In this document: positions 8,290 to 16,803 of the stretch, one piece after another
Numbering within the stretch: position 1 is the first letter of the stretch
Layout: each line of letters opens with the position of its first letter
Origin: Microbulbifer sp. GL-2
GTDB taxonomy: Bacteria > Pseudomonadota > Gammaproteobacteria > Pseudomonadales > Cellvibrionaceae
NCBI RefSeq assembly: GCF_007183175.1
Contig: NZ_AP019807.1
Location: 3,282,001 to 3,346,000 of the forward strand
Direction: 5' to 3'
DNA: 64,000 nucleotides
Position numbers and translations under genes: made by a program
The notes under the pieces: model-generated
The model's database searches: none
What the model saw: only the letters and a program-made list of their open reading frames with translations
Told to the model about the DNA's origin: nothing

Positions 8290-9093
8290 ATGGCAACTTT
8301 GAAAAAAGCTTTTTTGGCCCCGATACTCGCCCTGTTGGCTGTTTGCTCGGTCTACAGCGCCTCTGTTCAGGCTGAGAAAATGGAAAGCAAGACTTTCGAT
8401 GTCAATGGATTTACCCGGGTGTCCCTCAAAGGCAGCTCTCATGTCGAGGTTATCCAGGCGGACCACTTTGCCGTGAATGCAACTGGTCCAGCCGAGGCTA
8501 TGCCCTATGTCAAGGTGGTAGTAAAAGGCGATACTCTCGAGCTGTCTGTGGAAGACAATACCCAGCGCTGGTTTGGTGTGGTCACTATTACTCGTGACCA
8601 GGAGATGCATTTCAAGGTGCATATGCCCAAGGTTGAGGGGCTTCTGGTCACAGGCTCAGGCGACGCCAATGCTGCGAGTATTGAAAGTGAAAGCCTCGAT
8701 CTTGGGATTAGTGGGTCCGGAACGATTTATGTGAAAAAGGCGGCTGCTGAGTCCTTGAGTGCGTATGTGACGGGCTCTGGCGATCTGTTGGTCGATAAGG
8801 CTCTGGCAGTTAATGGTGAAGTCACAATCACAGGCTCCGGTGATTTGCATTTTCGCAGTATTACTGGCGAGAGCCTCTCTGCCGCAATTAAAGGTTCGGG
8901 AGATATGACAGTTGGTGGCCGAGTCGCAAATGTCGACATCAACATTATGGGCTCTGGTGACTTTGCCGGACGCAGCCTGCGTGCAGATAGCGCCACTGGT
9001 TCGGTAATGGGATCTGGAGATATTGTCCTGAAGCGTCCACAGCGGGATTCTTTCTCGGTTATGGGCTCTGGAGATGTTGCCCTGGTGGATTGA
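8290..9093 (+). CDS. Exported GIN-domain (DUF2807) protein with GSGD repeats
   Basis: A Sec signal peptide (KKAFLAPILALLAVCSVYSA, cleavage near SVQAE) is followed by a domain of repeated short strands. GSGD or a close variant occurs eight times between about residues 115 and 265 (VTGSGDANAAS, ISGSGTIYVKK, VTGSGDLLVDK and so on to VMGSGDVALVD), spaced about 18-22 residues. This is the head-GIN/DUF2807 family, predicted to form a right-handed beta-solenoid in the periplasm or outside the cell. Function is unknown for the family. ATG 8290 (CCTGTGATGGC) is chosen because it starts the signal peptide; the frame extends upstream without similarity. It is a single-gene unit between the HIT gene and ycjX. 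Confidence 0.82.
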   Translation: MATLKKAFLAPILALLAVCSVYSASVQAEKMESKTFDVNGFTRVSLKGSSHVEVIQADHFAVNATGPAEAMPYVKVVVKGDTLELSVEDNTQRWFGVVTITRDQEMHFKVHMPKVEGLLVTGSGDANAASIESESLDLGISGSGTIYVKKAAAESLSAYVTGSGDLLVDKALAVNGEVTITGSGDLHFRSITGESLSAAIKGSGDMTVGGRVANVDINIMGSGDFAGRSLRADSATGSVMGSGDIVLKRPQRDSFSVMGSGDVALVD

Positions 9094-9201
9094 CCCTGAT
9101 TGCCAATCGTCTTTCTGCGCATTGTCTCGCTGGCAGTGCGCTTCCCTTTGCAAGGCCGGCCATGCGCGGTCTTTCTCGCTATTTAGGAAGTTACCTCCCT
9201 C

Positions 9202-10671
9202 ATGGAATCCCAGGTGATTGAGCCTCGGCAGCACAGCCCGGAAAGCAGCCCTGATCATGACACTAAGCGCAGTAAGCGTCTCAAGGAAAAACTACGTCGC
9301 TGGGGGCGTGGAGCCCAGGAGAAATCCCACTGGGCTGCAGAGCGGCTTCTGGATCGTCGTGTATGTATTGGGGTGACCGGACTCAGTGGCGCCGGTAAGT
9401 CGACATTGCTTACAAGTCTGATTTATCAGTTGAGCCACCCGCAAAAGGCCCAGTTGCCGGGGTTTGCGCCGGCGCTCAACGGCGACCTGCTCGGCGCTGA
9501 ATTGAAGCCGGCTCTCGATTCTGGCCTGCCGATGTTCGACTATCAGAGCTGCCTTGATGCACTGGTGTCTGAGCCACCTCGCTGGCCGCAAAGTACACAC
9601 GATGTCTCGGCTATGGAATTGCATATCCACTTGCGCAGTCACCGCCGCTTTCGTGGCAAAGCCCATAAGACTCTGGTTGTGGAATTGCGTGATTATCCGG
9701 GGGAGTGGTTGATGGATCTGCCGCTATTGCGTATGGATTACCGCGAATGGTGTCGTCATCAGGCACATATTATTGGATCCGATACCAGAGCAGGCCTGGC
9801 TCCAGAGCTTGTATCACGTTTGGCGGCTCTGTCTCCCAAAGCCCAAGCCCAAGAGGGTGAAATCGAATCACTTTGGAGGGATTACCGGCAATTCCTCGTT
9901 AGCTGCCGGAAGGAGCGCAAGCTTAGCTACCTGCAACCCGGGCGCGCCCTGCTCGATAATGAGGAGTATGGGGTAGTGCCGCTACTCGACTTACGCGAGT
10001 TTGGTGCAGAGGAGCTGGCCGCGATGCCGGATAACAGTAACTATCAGGTGTTGCGCCGGCACTACGAAGCTTATGTTGAGCGCCAGGTGATACCTTTTGT
10101 GGAGAGCCACTTCCGTCACCTGGACAGGCAATTGGTTCTGGTGGACATGATTGGAACACTGTTTGCCGGTGAGCAGGCTCTGGATGATATGCGCCTGGCC
10201 TTCGCCCATATTGCCGATACTTTCCGCTATGGGGAATCCGGCTTGCTAAGCAAACTTTGGCGCCCGAAGGTCAATCGCCTACTGTTTGCTGCGACCAAAG
10301 TGGATCAGGTACTCGCTGCAGATCACGATGCTTTGCGCCAGTTACTCGGACAACAGCTTCAGCAGACTTTTAGCGGTGCGCGTCACCGTGGGCTTCCCAT
10401 TTTCAGCGAGGCAATTGCTGCGGTGCGCTGTTCCCGTGAAGATCAGCGCAATGGCCGGCGTATGCTGGTTGGACACGACTTGCAAGGGCGATATCTGGGA
10501 TTTGAGAATGCGGAGATATTCTCTCGACTACCGAGTGAGGAAGAAGGATGGGGCCATTATACCGGCGCGGCTCCGCCGCAGTTGCGCCCTCCCCATGGTA
10601 TGGAGTCCGGCACTATTCCCCATATTCGGGTCGATGCACTATTGAATTTGCTGCTTGGAGATAAAGTGTGA
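9202..10671 (+). CDS. ycjX: YcjX-family stress-associated nucleotide-binding protein
   Basis: This is a predicted cytoplasmic P-loop NTPase of the YcjX/DUF463 family. The Walker A motif is CIGVTGLSGAGKST at residues 55-68, preceded by a basic helical leader (KLREKLRRW-like). VVELRDYPGEWLMDLPLL and the later LLFAATKVDQVL resemble switch and NKxD-like specificity segments, and a YIRVDALL-type end is seen as HIRVDALLNLLLG. Length (489 residues) is near the E. coli protein. In E. coli the ycjXF pair belongs to the sigma-32/phage-shock neighbourhood; here no psp genes are present. It overlaps ycjF by one base (TGATG), so translation is coupled. The exact activity is not established. Confidence 0.88.
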   Translation: MESQVIEPRQHSPESSPDHDTKRSKRLKEKLRRWGRGAQEKSHWAAERLLDRRVCIGVTGLSGAGKSTLLTSLIYQLSHPQKAQLPGFAPALNGDLLGAELKPALDSGLPMFDYQSCLDALVSEPPRWPQSTHDVSAMELHIHLRSHRRFRGKAHKTLVVELRDYPGEWLMDLPLLRMDYREWCRHQAHIIGSDTRAGLAPELVSRLAALSPKAQAQEGEIESLWRDYRQFLVSCRKERKLSYLQPGRALLDNEEYGVVPLLDLREFGAEELAAMPDNSNYQVLRRHYEAYVERQVIPFVESHFRHLDRQLVLVDMIGTLFAGEQALDDMRLAFAHIADTFRYGESGLLSKLWRPKVNRLLFAATKVDQVLAADHDALRQLLGQQLQQTFSGARHRGLPIFSEAIAAVRCSREDQRNGRRMLVGHDLQGRYLGFENAEIFSRLPSEEEGWGHYTGAAPPQLRPPHGMESGTIPHIRVDALLNLLLGDKV

Positions 10672-11813
10672 TGCAAAGTGACAATAAAGAAACACAGCGG
10701 CGAACCACACGTATTGAGTCACTAGACGAGCCAGAAAGGGAAGTGCCGCACAGGGATACGACAAGAGTTGAGGCTCTGAGTGAGGAGCAGGGTGACATTC
10801 CCAGGTCGATCACCACAGGGGAGTCCCTGCCGGATCGCATCGCTTTTTCTGAGTTGCGGCTGCCGGTTTTTCGCCTCAAGTGGTTGAAGCCGGCGTTACT
10901 TTCGGCGCTGGCGCTGTCTTTTGGAGTGTTGGCTTGGGAATTGCGCCAATTTTACTCCTGGGCGGCAGATAAACACTGGGGACTTGGTGTCTTGGCGGCT
11001 GTGGTAATAGCGGTATTCGCAGCTACTATTGTCAGCTCAGTGTGGGAATTTTTTCGCGCCGGGCGTCCGCTGCGAAAGCTCGAGAGAACCCAGGCGATGG
11101 CTGCTGCGATGCGAGATTGCCGCAGTCATGAGGAAGCTGATCCATTTCGAAAGCGGTTGCAAGAGCATTTTGCCAATAAGCCACAGGGAGTGTTGCTCAA
11201 TCGTGTACTAGATGAGGCTCCAGACTACTTTGATAGCAGCGAATTGCTGCAGCACCTTGAGGTTACCTTTCTCGATGCTCTCGACCAGGAAGCATTGCGT
11301 CGAGTTGTCCGCCACTCTACAACCACTGGTGCACTAGTGGGGCTGAGTCCATTTGCCAGTATTGATATTCTGGTCGCCTTGCGTCAGTCATTGCGCATGA
11401 TTGACGATGTGGCACAAATATACGGAGTACGTCCCTCCCTTGTAGTCCGCTGGCGTCTATTCAAAAAGGTTCTTGCTCTGGTGGCTTACAGTGGGGCTAG
11501 TGAATATGCAATTAGTGAAATGTGGCCTGAGCTGGTAGGGGACAGTATGCTCAGTACTGTTTCCGCGCGCCTGGGGCAGGGGGTAGGAGCCAGCCTGTTT
11601 GTTGCACGTATCGGCCTGGCGACAATGCAAAGTTGCAGGCCCATCCCATTTACTGAGAAGCGCCGCCCGCGATTGGGATCGGTGATGGCTCGTATCGGGC
11701 TCGGTCTGAGGGAGAGAATGCCACAGGTTTTCTCCGCTGTGGGATTCGGCGGTAAAGAAGCGAAACCGGCGCGTAAAGAGGATGCTGGATTTTCTCGCTC
11801 CAGTAAGAGTTAA
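10671..11813 (+). CDS. ycjF: YcjF-family inner-membrane protein (DUF697/TIGR01620)
   Basis: This protein begins at ATG 10671 inside TGATG, directly coupled to ycjX. A charged N-terminal stretch with repeated TTRIE/TTRVE segments is followed by two membrane helices (LKPALLSALALSFGVLAWEL and LAAVVIAVFAATIVSSVWEF, residues about 70-130). A mainly helical cytoplasmic DUF697-type domain follows, with TTTGALVGLSPFASIDILVA and RIGLATMQSCRPIPF. About 380 residues, as expected. YcjX and YcjF are a conserved pair of unknown mechanism. The two genes end at a GC-rich hairpin (11840-11864) shared with the convergent downstream gene. Confidence 0.87.
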   Translation: MQSDNKETQRRTTRIESLDEPEREVPHRDTTRVEALSEEQGDIPRSITTGESLPDRIAFSELRLPVFRLKWLKPALLSALALSFGVLAWELRQFYSWAADKHWGLGVLAAVVIAVFAATIVSSVWEFFRAGRPLRKLERTQAMAAAMRDCRSHEEADPFRKRLQEHFANKPQGVLLNRVLDEAPDYFDSSELLQHLEVTFLDALDQEALRRVVRHSTTTGALVGLSPFASIDILVALRQSLRMIDDVAQIYGVRPSLVVRWRLFKKVLALVAYSGASEYAISEMWPELVGDSMLSTVSARLGQGVGASLFVARIGLATMQSCRPIPFTEKRRPRLGSVMARIGLGLRERMPQVFSAVGFGGKEAKPARKEDAGFSRSSKS

Positions 11814-11839
11814 TCCGTTTTATTTTTGACAACTTGTAG

Positions 11840-11864
11840 CCCGGCCCACATAGGATGGGCCGGG
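11840..11864. terminator. GC-rich hairpin between convergent genes
   Basis: CCCGGCCCA (11840-11848) pairs with TGGGCCGGG (11856-11864) across seven bases. It sits 27 bases after ycjF and 51 before the end of the convergent gene. There is no strong T-run on either side, so termination strength is doubtful. Confidence 0.45.
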
Positions 11865-11914
11865 GTGTGCTGGTTAAAGCTTATCAGGATAAAGGTAGCC
11901 GTTTGGTTAACTCC

Positions 11915-12427
11915 TCACTGAAACTGTTTTTGCATTAGCATGCGAGTATGGTGCTGATCTACTAGCTGGGCTAGGGTCTCATAGCGGCGCTTTACATAGG
12001 GGGCAGGGTTGTTATTTCCCGCATCGTCCCGATATTCAACACCAGCGCGGACGTGTTGTAGCTCACGAGTTAACTCATTGATCGCCTTGAAGATGGTCTG
12101 GGTATCATCTTCGCTGTGGAAAACATAGGTTTGTGCAGTGTCTGTCAGATAGTCGTTGCACTCATTCAGCCATGCAAGGCGCTGCTCCAGAAAGCGAATA
12201 GTATTACGGATGCCACCCTTGTACTCTGGATTGAAGTGCTCGTTGATATACTTGTCAAGGCTGCGCATACCTGAGTCGACAAACTGCTCCACCACGCTAT
12301 TGCAGTATTTTTCAGTGAGGTAAGACGGGTGTGTATTGGCACTGCTTGGGTTGCTGGCAATTAGTAGGCACAGGAGCCCGGTGGCCCGCAGGAATACTGA
12401 GATAGGAGATTTCATGTTCTTGCCCAT
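11915..12427 (-). CDS. Exported protein of unknown function
   Basis: This is a 170-residue protein with a clear Sec signal peptide (ISVFLRATGLLCLLIASNPSSA, cleavage near SANT). The mature part is helical and acidic, with two cysteines (TEKYCNSVV and WLNECNDYL) that could form a periplasmic disulfide. I do not recognise a family. ATG 12427 has AGAG eight bases upstream; ATG 12415 (MKSPIS) is an alternative start and would also give a good signal peptide. It is transcribed alone and faces ycjX-ycjF. No catalytic motif is visible. Confidence 0.6.
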   Translation of the reverse strand: MGKNMKSPISVFLRATGLLCLLIASNPSSANTHPSYLTEKYCNSVVEQFVDSGMRSLDKYINEHFNPEYKGGIRNTIRFLEQRLAWLNECNDYLTDTAQTYVFHSEDDTQTIFKAINELTRELQHVRAGVEYRDDAGNNNPAPYVKRRYETLAQLVDQHHTRMLMQKQFQ

Positions 12428-12656
12428 GCGTTGCTCTTTTTAGTGACGGTTATTCTATCCGCCAAACGCGCTTTGTTGTTTTGTGACTTTGTTCGGCGGG
12501 CCATTTTTTGTGACACTCTTCACATGAATATCTAAAGCGTCAAAAAGTGTCAACGATTATTAAGTGAGGAGTGACAGCTTTGTCCTGAATGCGTTTCTAG
12601 GTTGTGATTCCCTTTGGCTCTTTGTTGAAAAATTAAGTGAAATATAGAGGTTTGTT

Positions 12657-14015
12657 TTGGCGGAATATGAGTTTGATCTTTTTGTAATCGGGGCGGGCTC
12701 TGGTGGTGTACGTGCAGCACGTATGGCTGCAAGCCAGGGCATGAAAGTTGCAGTGGCGGAAGACCGCTATATGGGGGGGACCTGTGTCAATGTGGGGTGT
12801 GTTCCGAAAAAGCTGTTTGTTTACGCTAGCGGTTACAGTGAAAATTTTGATGATGCAAAGGCCTATGGCTGGAAGAACTCCGGTGGGAATTTTGAGTGGC
12901 CCACTTTAAGGGATAACAATGCGAAAGAAATTACCAGGCTCAATGGGATCTATCGCAATCTGCTGGATAATTCCGGTGTAACAGTAATTGATGGGCGTGC
13001 CAGCATCGCCGACCCTCATGTTGTGGTTGTGAATGGACGTGAGTTTACAGCTGAGCGAATTTTAGTTGCCACTGGTGGCTGGCCATTTGTCCCGGAAATT
13101 CCCGGTAGAGAATTTGTGTTGACCTCCAATGAAGTTTTTTCCATGGAGTATTTCCCGAAACGCGTATTAGTTGTTGGTGGGGGTTATATTGCCGTAGAGT
13201 TTGCTGGAATTTTTGCTGGCTTGGGAGCGGATACTCACCTTTCCTACCGTCGCGATTTATTTCTGCGTGGATTTGACCGGGATGTCCGCAATTTTGTGCG
13301 CGATGAGGTGGTCAAAAAAGGTATTGATTTGAAATTCAATCACCAAGTCAAGGCGATTGAAAAACTGCAAGACGGCAGTCTTCTTGTGCATGATGAAGCT
13401 GGTTCCAGCCTGAATGTGGATATGGTTCTCTATGCTACCGGGCGCAAGGCTAACACCTCAGGGTTGGGCTTGGAGCAGCAAGGAGTGGTGCTCCATAAGG
13501 ACGGCACTATCTCGGTGGATGACAACTTCCGTACAAATGTGCATTCCATCTATGCGCTAGGTGATGTTACTGGTGAGCCCCAACTTACACCTGTGGCACT
13601 GGCAGAGGCCATGGCGCTGGTGAAGCACTGGCGCACAGGTAATACTGCGGAAATAGATTACAACAATATTCCCACAGCTGTATTCTGCCAGCCAAATATC
13701 GGTACCGTGGGCTTGTCAGAGGAGGAGGCGAGGGATTCAGGTGTCTCGGTTTCTGTTTATAAATCAGAGTTCCGGCCAATGCGCCACACGGTGAGTGGCA
13801 ATACTGAGCGGACATTGATGAAATTGGTCATCGATGCCGATACGAACAAAGTGATCGGTGTGCATATGGTCGGTGATGATGCCGGCGAAATTATCCAGGG
13901 AATGGCAGTAGCCCTGAAAGCTGGTGCAACCAAGAAGACATTTGATGAAACTATCGGGATCCACCCGACTGCAGCAGAAGAGTTTGTCACAATGCGTACA
14001 CCAGTGGGAGGCTAG
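12657..14015 (+). CDS. gorA: Glutathione-disulfide reductase
   Basis: This is a flavoprotein disulfide reductase that regenerates glutathione with NADPH. The FAD-binding fingerprint is FVIGAGSGGVRAARMAA. The redox-active pair is C43 and C48 in GGTCVNVGCVPKK, the class-I pattern of glutathione reductase. The NADPH domain carries VLVVGGGYIAVEFAGI and an SYRRDLFLRGFD stretch typical of NADPH preference. The dimer-interface active-site pair is in IGIHPTAAEEFVT near the end. The start is TTG 12657, seven bases after AGAGG; no in-frame ATG fits. Length 452 residues, standard. A hairpin at 14139-14168 closes the unit. Confidence 0.93.
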   Translation: MAEYEFDLFVIGAGSGGVRAARMAASQGMKVAVAEDRYMGGTCVNVGCVPKKLFVYASGYSENFDDAKAYGWKNSGGNFEWPTLRDNNAKEITRLNGIYRNLLDNSGVTVIDGRASIADPHVVVVNGREFTAERILVATGGWPFVPEIPGREFVLTSNEVFSMEYFPKRVLVVGGGYIAVEFAGIFAGLGADTHLSYRRDLFLRGFDRDVRNFVRDEVVKKGIDLKFNHQVKAIEKLQDGSLLVHDEAGSSLNVDMVLYATGRKANTSGLGLEQQGVVLHKDGTISVDDNFRTNVHSIYALGDVTGEPQLTPVALAEAMALVKHWRTGNTAEIDYNNIPTAVFCQPNIGTVGLSEEEARDSGVSVSVYKSEFRPMRHTVSGNTERTLMKLVIDADTNKVIGVHMVGDDAGEIIQGMAVALKAGATKKTFDETIGIHPTAAEEFVTMRTPVGG

Positions 14016-14138
14016 GCGGGAAATTTAACTTGGTGTTTGTAGATGTGGCTGTGCTGTGAGTCTCTGCTATCGAGCTGGCGTGCAGGGAGGTTGGATTTAT
14101 TGAAGTTCCTTCCTGCTCAAGTGGAGTGTGTTACTTAT

Positions 14139-14168
14139 AAAAAGGCAGCGCTTGTGCGCTGCCTTTTT
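14139..14168. terminator. Bidirectional intrinsic terminator between gorA and the hibernation-factor gene
   Basis: AAAAGGCAGCGC, loop TTGT, GCGCTGCCTTTTT. A-run and T-run flank the stem, so it can terminate both convergent transcripts (gorA ending at 14015, hpf ending at 14185). Confidence 0.85.
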
Positions 14169-14184
14169 GTTTAATCTCCTCGAA

Positions 14185-14547
14185 TTACTCTTCCGCTTCT
14201 GTTTCTACTTCTTCGTAAAGTGCCTGGTGGCGCAAGGCTTTTCTGCGTTCGCTGCGTTCTTTCAAGCAGCGCTCAGCAGAGGCAAATGTGTCGTTGACCG
14301 CCCGGTGGATAGATTCGTTTTCACTGCTAATGGTGACTGGATTGCCGCTGATGGCGAGTTCCAGGGAGGCGCGAAATTGTCGGCCTTTACTTTTGTGTTG
14401 GTGGGGGGCTTCCAGGACTACACGACTGCGAATGATGTCGCCACAATAACGTTCCAGTTTATGTAACTTTTTGGATACCGTGGTGGCCAGTGTGGCTGAT
14501 TTGTCGATATCGCGGAACACAATGTTATCGTTAGGCGCTGATTTCAT
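14185..14547 (-). CDS. HPF/RaiA-family ribosome hibernation-like protein
   Basis: From ATG 14547, preceded by an excellent GGAGG site, the 120-residue product begins MKSAPNDNIVFRDIDKSATL. The body shows the HPF/YfiA pattern: a helix with KKLHKLERYCGDI, a strand RSRVVLEAP, FRASLELAISGNPVTISSE, then an amphipathic helix (SIHRAVNDTFASAERCLKE) and an acidic tail ending EEVETEAEE. HPF-like proteins bind the 30S decoding region in stationary phase. The first residues lack the canonical beta strand M-x-I-x-I-x-G, so this is a divergent member, possibly one with an altered role. It is a single gene. Confidence 0.72.
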   Translation of the reverse strand: MKSAPNDNIVFRDIDKSATLATTVSKKLHKLERYCGDIIRSRVVLEAPHQHKSKGRQFRASLELAISGNPVTISSENESIHRAVNDTFASAERCLKERSERRKALRHQALYEEVETEAEE

Positions 14548-15028
14548 GGGCAAATACCTCCGGTTAAAGGAAACCATGCAGGCCGCTTTTGCGGTTTGCT
14601 GAAAGAAGGTAGGGCGCCCTAGAGGGAGGAGTCGTGCCTGCAGTTGGAGCACCGAGCCGCCGGGATCGCAACGAAAGTTTGCTGATAATACAGCTAGGGT
14701 GTTTTACGTCCGGGTCGGGTTTCCGCTGAGTCCAGCGATCATCTCCCTGCTATCCATAATGCTTCCGCTAAAAAAAAAATCAAGCGCTATCGCAGCAAAA
14801 TGTCATATAAATTTTAACGATTCATCATTCAGTTGACTTTGTCTCTAGGGTTTTGGGGGTTTATTGAGCAAGTGAATACGAAATGTGGACGAGAGGTCAT
14901 TGCTCACGAGCTTTAGCCTGCGTAAAATTAACGGTAGTGCGCAGCAAATTTTGGGACGTTTGAACAAAAATTAGGCTCTGCGCTTTTATCTCACGTGTGG
15001 CAAAAAATCGAGAAATGGGTTCTTTACA
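14548..15028. other. 481-base intergenic region
   Basis: This lies between divergent genes and is AT-rich around 14770-14830 (a run of ten As at 14770). It should hold the promoters of the hibernation factor and the coiled-coil gene. I see no convincing promoter pair, repeat or RNA gene. Confidence 0.45.
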
Positions 15029-16027
15029 ATGGCAGTAAAGCGGTACTGCTCGCTCTTCCTAGCGGGCTTGGTAGTTTTTGGCGGGGCCGTAGCGCAGGCG
15101 CAATCAGCCCTGACGGTGGAAAAGAACCGACTTGCGCGACTGGAGCAGTCTCTCGAGAATAAGCAGGTCCAGCTGGAAGATATTGAGAACGAGCTACTCT
15201 CCTATGAGTACAAGCTCGAGCGCGCACAGGAGTCCCTGAGCGGGCTGCGCAAGGAGTTCGAAGAGAGTCGCCTTGAGCTGGAGGAGGCGCGCCGCAGTCA
15301 CGACTCCAACGCGAATTCGGATACCGAGCGTCGTTTGACCAAGGCCAAGCACGGTTTTGCAATGGCAGAGCGTGGCGTAGATAGCCGGAGCCGCCGTCTC
15401 GAGTTTATCCAGGCAAACTACAAAGAGTTGCAGGCAAAACTGGCTGAAGAGCAGCGGTCCATAACCGAGACCAAGGCCAAGATCTCTGCCCAGCAGGATC
15501 AGATCAGCCAGCTGGTGGACTCCATGTTGGCCAAGGCGGAGGAGTCCGAGCGTAGAGCTGCTCTGGCCAAAAGCGCTCGACTTGAGAAGCCCAAGCCTCC
15601 CAAGCTGAAAACAGCGGCAATAGAAAAACCCAAAAAGCGTGAAACAATATCTCAGCCGAAGCCCGCGCCGGCTGTGGAGCGGGATATCGACCCTGAGCTG
15701 CTCGCTTATGTAAAGCGTGAGCAGGAGCGTTTAACGTCTCTGCTTGCCGATCAGGATGGGGATAACAAACAGACCTTCCGCAATCTGGAGTTGCGACCCT
15801 CGGGAAGAGAGAGGGTGTCCTTCGAATTCCTTGGTAAGAATCAATATCGGCTGGTAACCACAGTCGAAGCCGGCAGGCAGACGTATAAAATCAACACTTG
15901 GAAATTCCGCCGTACAATCCCAGCGGAGGATGATGGTACGCGCTATGTATTTGTCTTTGATGCCCGGCGCCTTTCAAGGCCGCGTCTTGTGATGTATCCG
16001 GAGTATGTTTTGAACTCCCTAAAATAA
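15029..16027 (+). CDS. Exported coiled-coil protein of unknown function
   Basis: A signal peptide (CSLFLAGLVVFGGAVAQA, cleavage near AQAQS) is followed by a long heptad-rich coiled coil, about residues 25-175. It contains repeated LARLEQSLENKQVQLEDIE-type segments and KELQAKLAEEQRSITETKAK. After a Lys/Pro-rich linker (KPKPPKLKTAAIEKPKKRET) comes a compact C-terminal domain of about 110 residues (FEFLGKNQYRLVTTVEAGRQ, RYVFVFDARRL). It resembles envelope tether or scaffold proteins in layout only; no family is recognised. It is transcribed alone and ends at an intrinsic terminator. Confidence 0.65.
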   Translation: MAVKRYCSLFLAGLVVFGGAVAQAQSALTVEKNRLARLEQSLENKQVQLEDIENELLSYEYKLERAQESLSGLRKEFEESRLELEEARRSHDSNANSDTERRLTKAKHGFAMAERGVDSRSRRLEFIQANYKELQAKLAEEQRSITETKAKISAQQDQISQLVDSMLAKAEESERRAALAKSARLEKPKPPKLKTAAIEKPKKRETISQPKPAPAVERDIDPELLAYVKREQERLTSLLADQDGDNKQTFRNLELRPSGRERVSFEFLGKNQYRLVTTVEAGRQTYKINTWKFRRTIPAEDDGTRYVFVFDARRLSRPRLVMYPEYVLNSLK

Positions 16028-16034
16028 ACTTTCC

Positions 16035-16061
16035 AAAGCCCGCAATCTGCGGGCTTTTTTT
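16035..16061. terminator. Intrinsic terminator after the coiled-coil gene
   Basis: AAAGCCCGC, loop AATCT, GCGGGCTTT followed by a T-run to 16061. It overlaps the last bases of the convergent thpR gene, whose stop lies at 16060. Confidence 0.88.
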
Positions 16062-16656
16062 ACTTGATCTTCCTGGCGCCCGCCAGGGTTGCTTCATAGA
16101 GTGGGCGATAAAGGCTGCTTTCCGCTCTAGGAGTGCTTTGGTAGAGGGTGATGTTCCCAAGCCAAAGGGGACAGTCCAAAACTGCGGGGGGAAACCTGAA
16201 AAACCCGCTCCTGCAGCGAGCCAGTGTAATATGTGGGCGATAGCTTAGTTTTTCGGGCACCATGCCCAGATTTTCGATTAACCCTTTACAGTCCTCGTGT
16301 AGCTTTAATAATTTTGCTTCGCATTCCAGTTCGGCAGCGAGTATTTTTGAGTGACTTTTGGGAAAGAGATTTAGTGAGGTGATGCGCCCTTCAAACCCAC
16401 CTGTTTCTGTTGCAATTTTTTTTAGTCCCAGCTGAATAAATGGTATTTTTTCGTTAATTGTTTCGCCAAGAAATATCAGTGTAAGGTGCCGGTTTAGTCG
16501 GTTGGTCCAGCGTATTCCGGCTGATGGGCGAGGAAGTAATATATCCTTGTATTGTGCGCATAAGTTATCAAGGAGTATCTGTAATTCAGTCTGTGGGCGA
16601 ATTCCAACAAACAAACGCGAAGAGCCTCTGCTGGCCATTCCCAGCTCTTTTGTCAT
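16060..16656 (-). CDS. thpR: RNA 2',3'-cyclic phosphodiesterase (ThpR/LigT)
   Basis: This is a member of the 2H phosphoesterase superfamily, with two H-x-T/x-L motifs: RHLTLIFLGE (first half) and RPHITLARCRSG (second half). These supply the paired catalytic histidines that open 2',3'-cyclic phosphates; E. coli LigT also joins tRNA halves in vitro. The N-terminal strand RLFVGIRP is typical. Length 198 residues, slightly longer than E. coli because of the C-terminal RPLYEATLAGARKIK. The start ATG 16656 has AAGGAG seven bases upstream. It diverges from the small heat-shock gene, with only 145 bases between them, shared with its sigma-32 promoter. Confidence 0.86.
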   Translation of the reverse strand: MTKELGMASRGSSRLFVGIRPQTELQILLDNLCAQYKDILLPRPSAGIRWTNRLNRHLTLIFLGETINEKIPFIQLGLKKIATETGGFEGRITSLNLFPKSHSKILAAELECEAKLLKLHEDCKGLIENLGMVPEKLSYRPHITLARCRSGFFRFPPAVLDCPLWLGNITLYQSTPRAESSLYRPLYEATLAGARKIK

Positions 16657-16674
16657 CTTTTTTCTCCTTTTGCC

Positions 16675-16700
16675 CTTGAATTACTATTTGTTACCCATAT
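16675..16700 (+). promoter_or_regulatory. Sigma-32 (heat-shock) promoter of the hsp20 gene
   Basis: The -35 is CTTGAA at 16675-16680 and the -10 is CCCATAT at 16694-16700, with a 13-base spacer. This matches the RpoH consensus (CTTGAA, 13-15 bases, CCCCATnT). It lies about 100 bases before the hsp20 start, leaving a leader long enough for the thermometer described next. Confidence 0.8.
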
Positions 16701-16704
16701 TTTT

Positions 16705-16803
16705 AAAGTATGGGAGGCAGCTTTCTAAAGTGTTTCCCGTGAAAATGCTCGGGCCTAGTGGCGAGTGAAACTTAATATTGCTCTGAATTGAGGATATAAC
16801 AAT
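16705..16803 (+). ncRNA. ROSE-like RNA thermometer in the hsp20 leader
   Basis: In the leader, UGCUC (16779-16783) faces the ribosome-binding GAGGA (16790-16794) across UGAAUU. The pairing gives C-G, U-A, C-G, then a G.G opposition and U-A. This U(U/C)GCU element with a G.G mismatch against the Shine-Dalgarno is the hallmark of ROSE thermometers upstream of ibpA/hsp20 genes. An upstream CTCG...CGAG hairpin lies around 16748-16765. At low temperature the SD should be masked; heat would free it. The assignment rests on sequence pattern, not on folding calculations. Confidence 0.7.

Noticed and set aside
8640..9090. DNA tandem repeat or CRISPR-like array
   Set aside because: The periodicity is in the protein (GSGD turns); the nucleotide units vary and lie wholly inside one coding frame.
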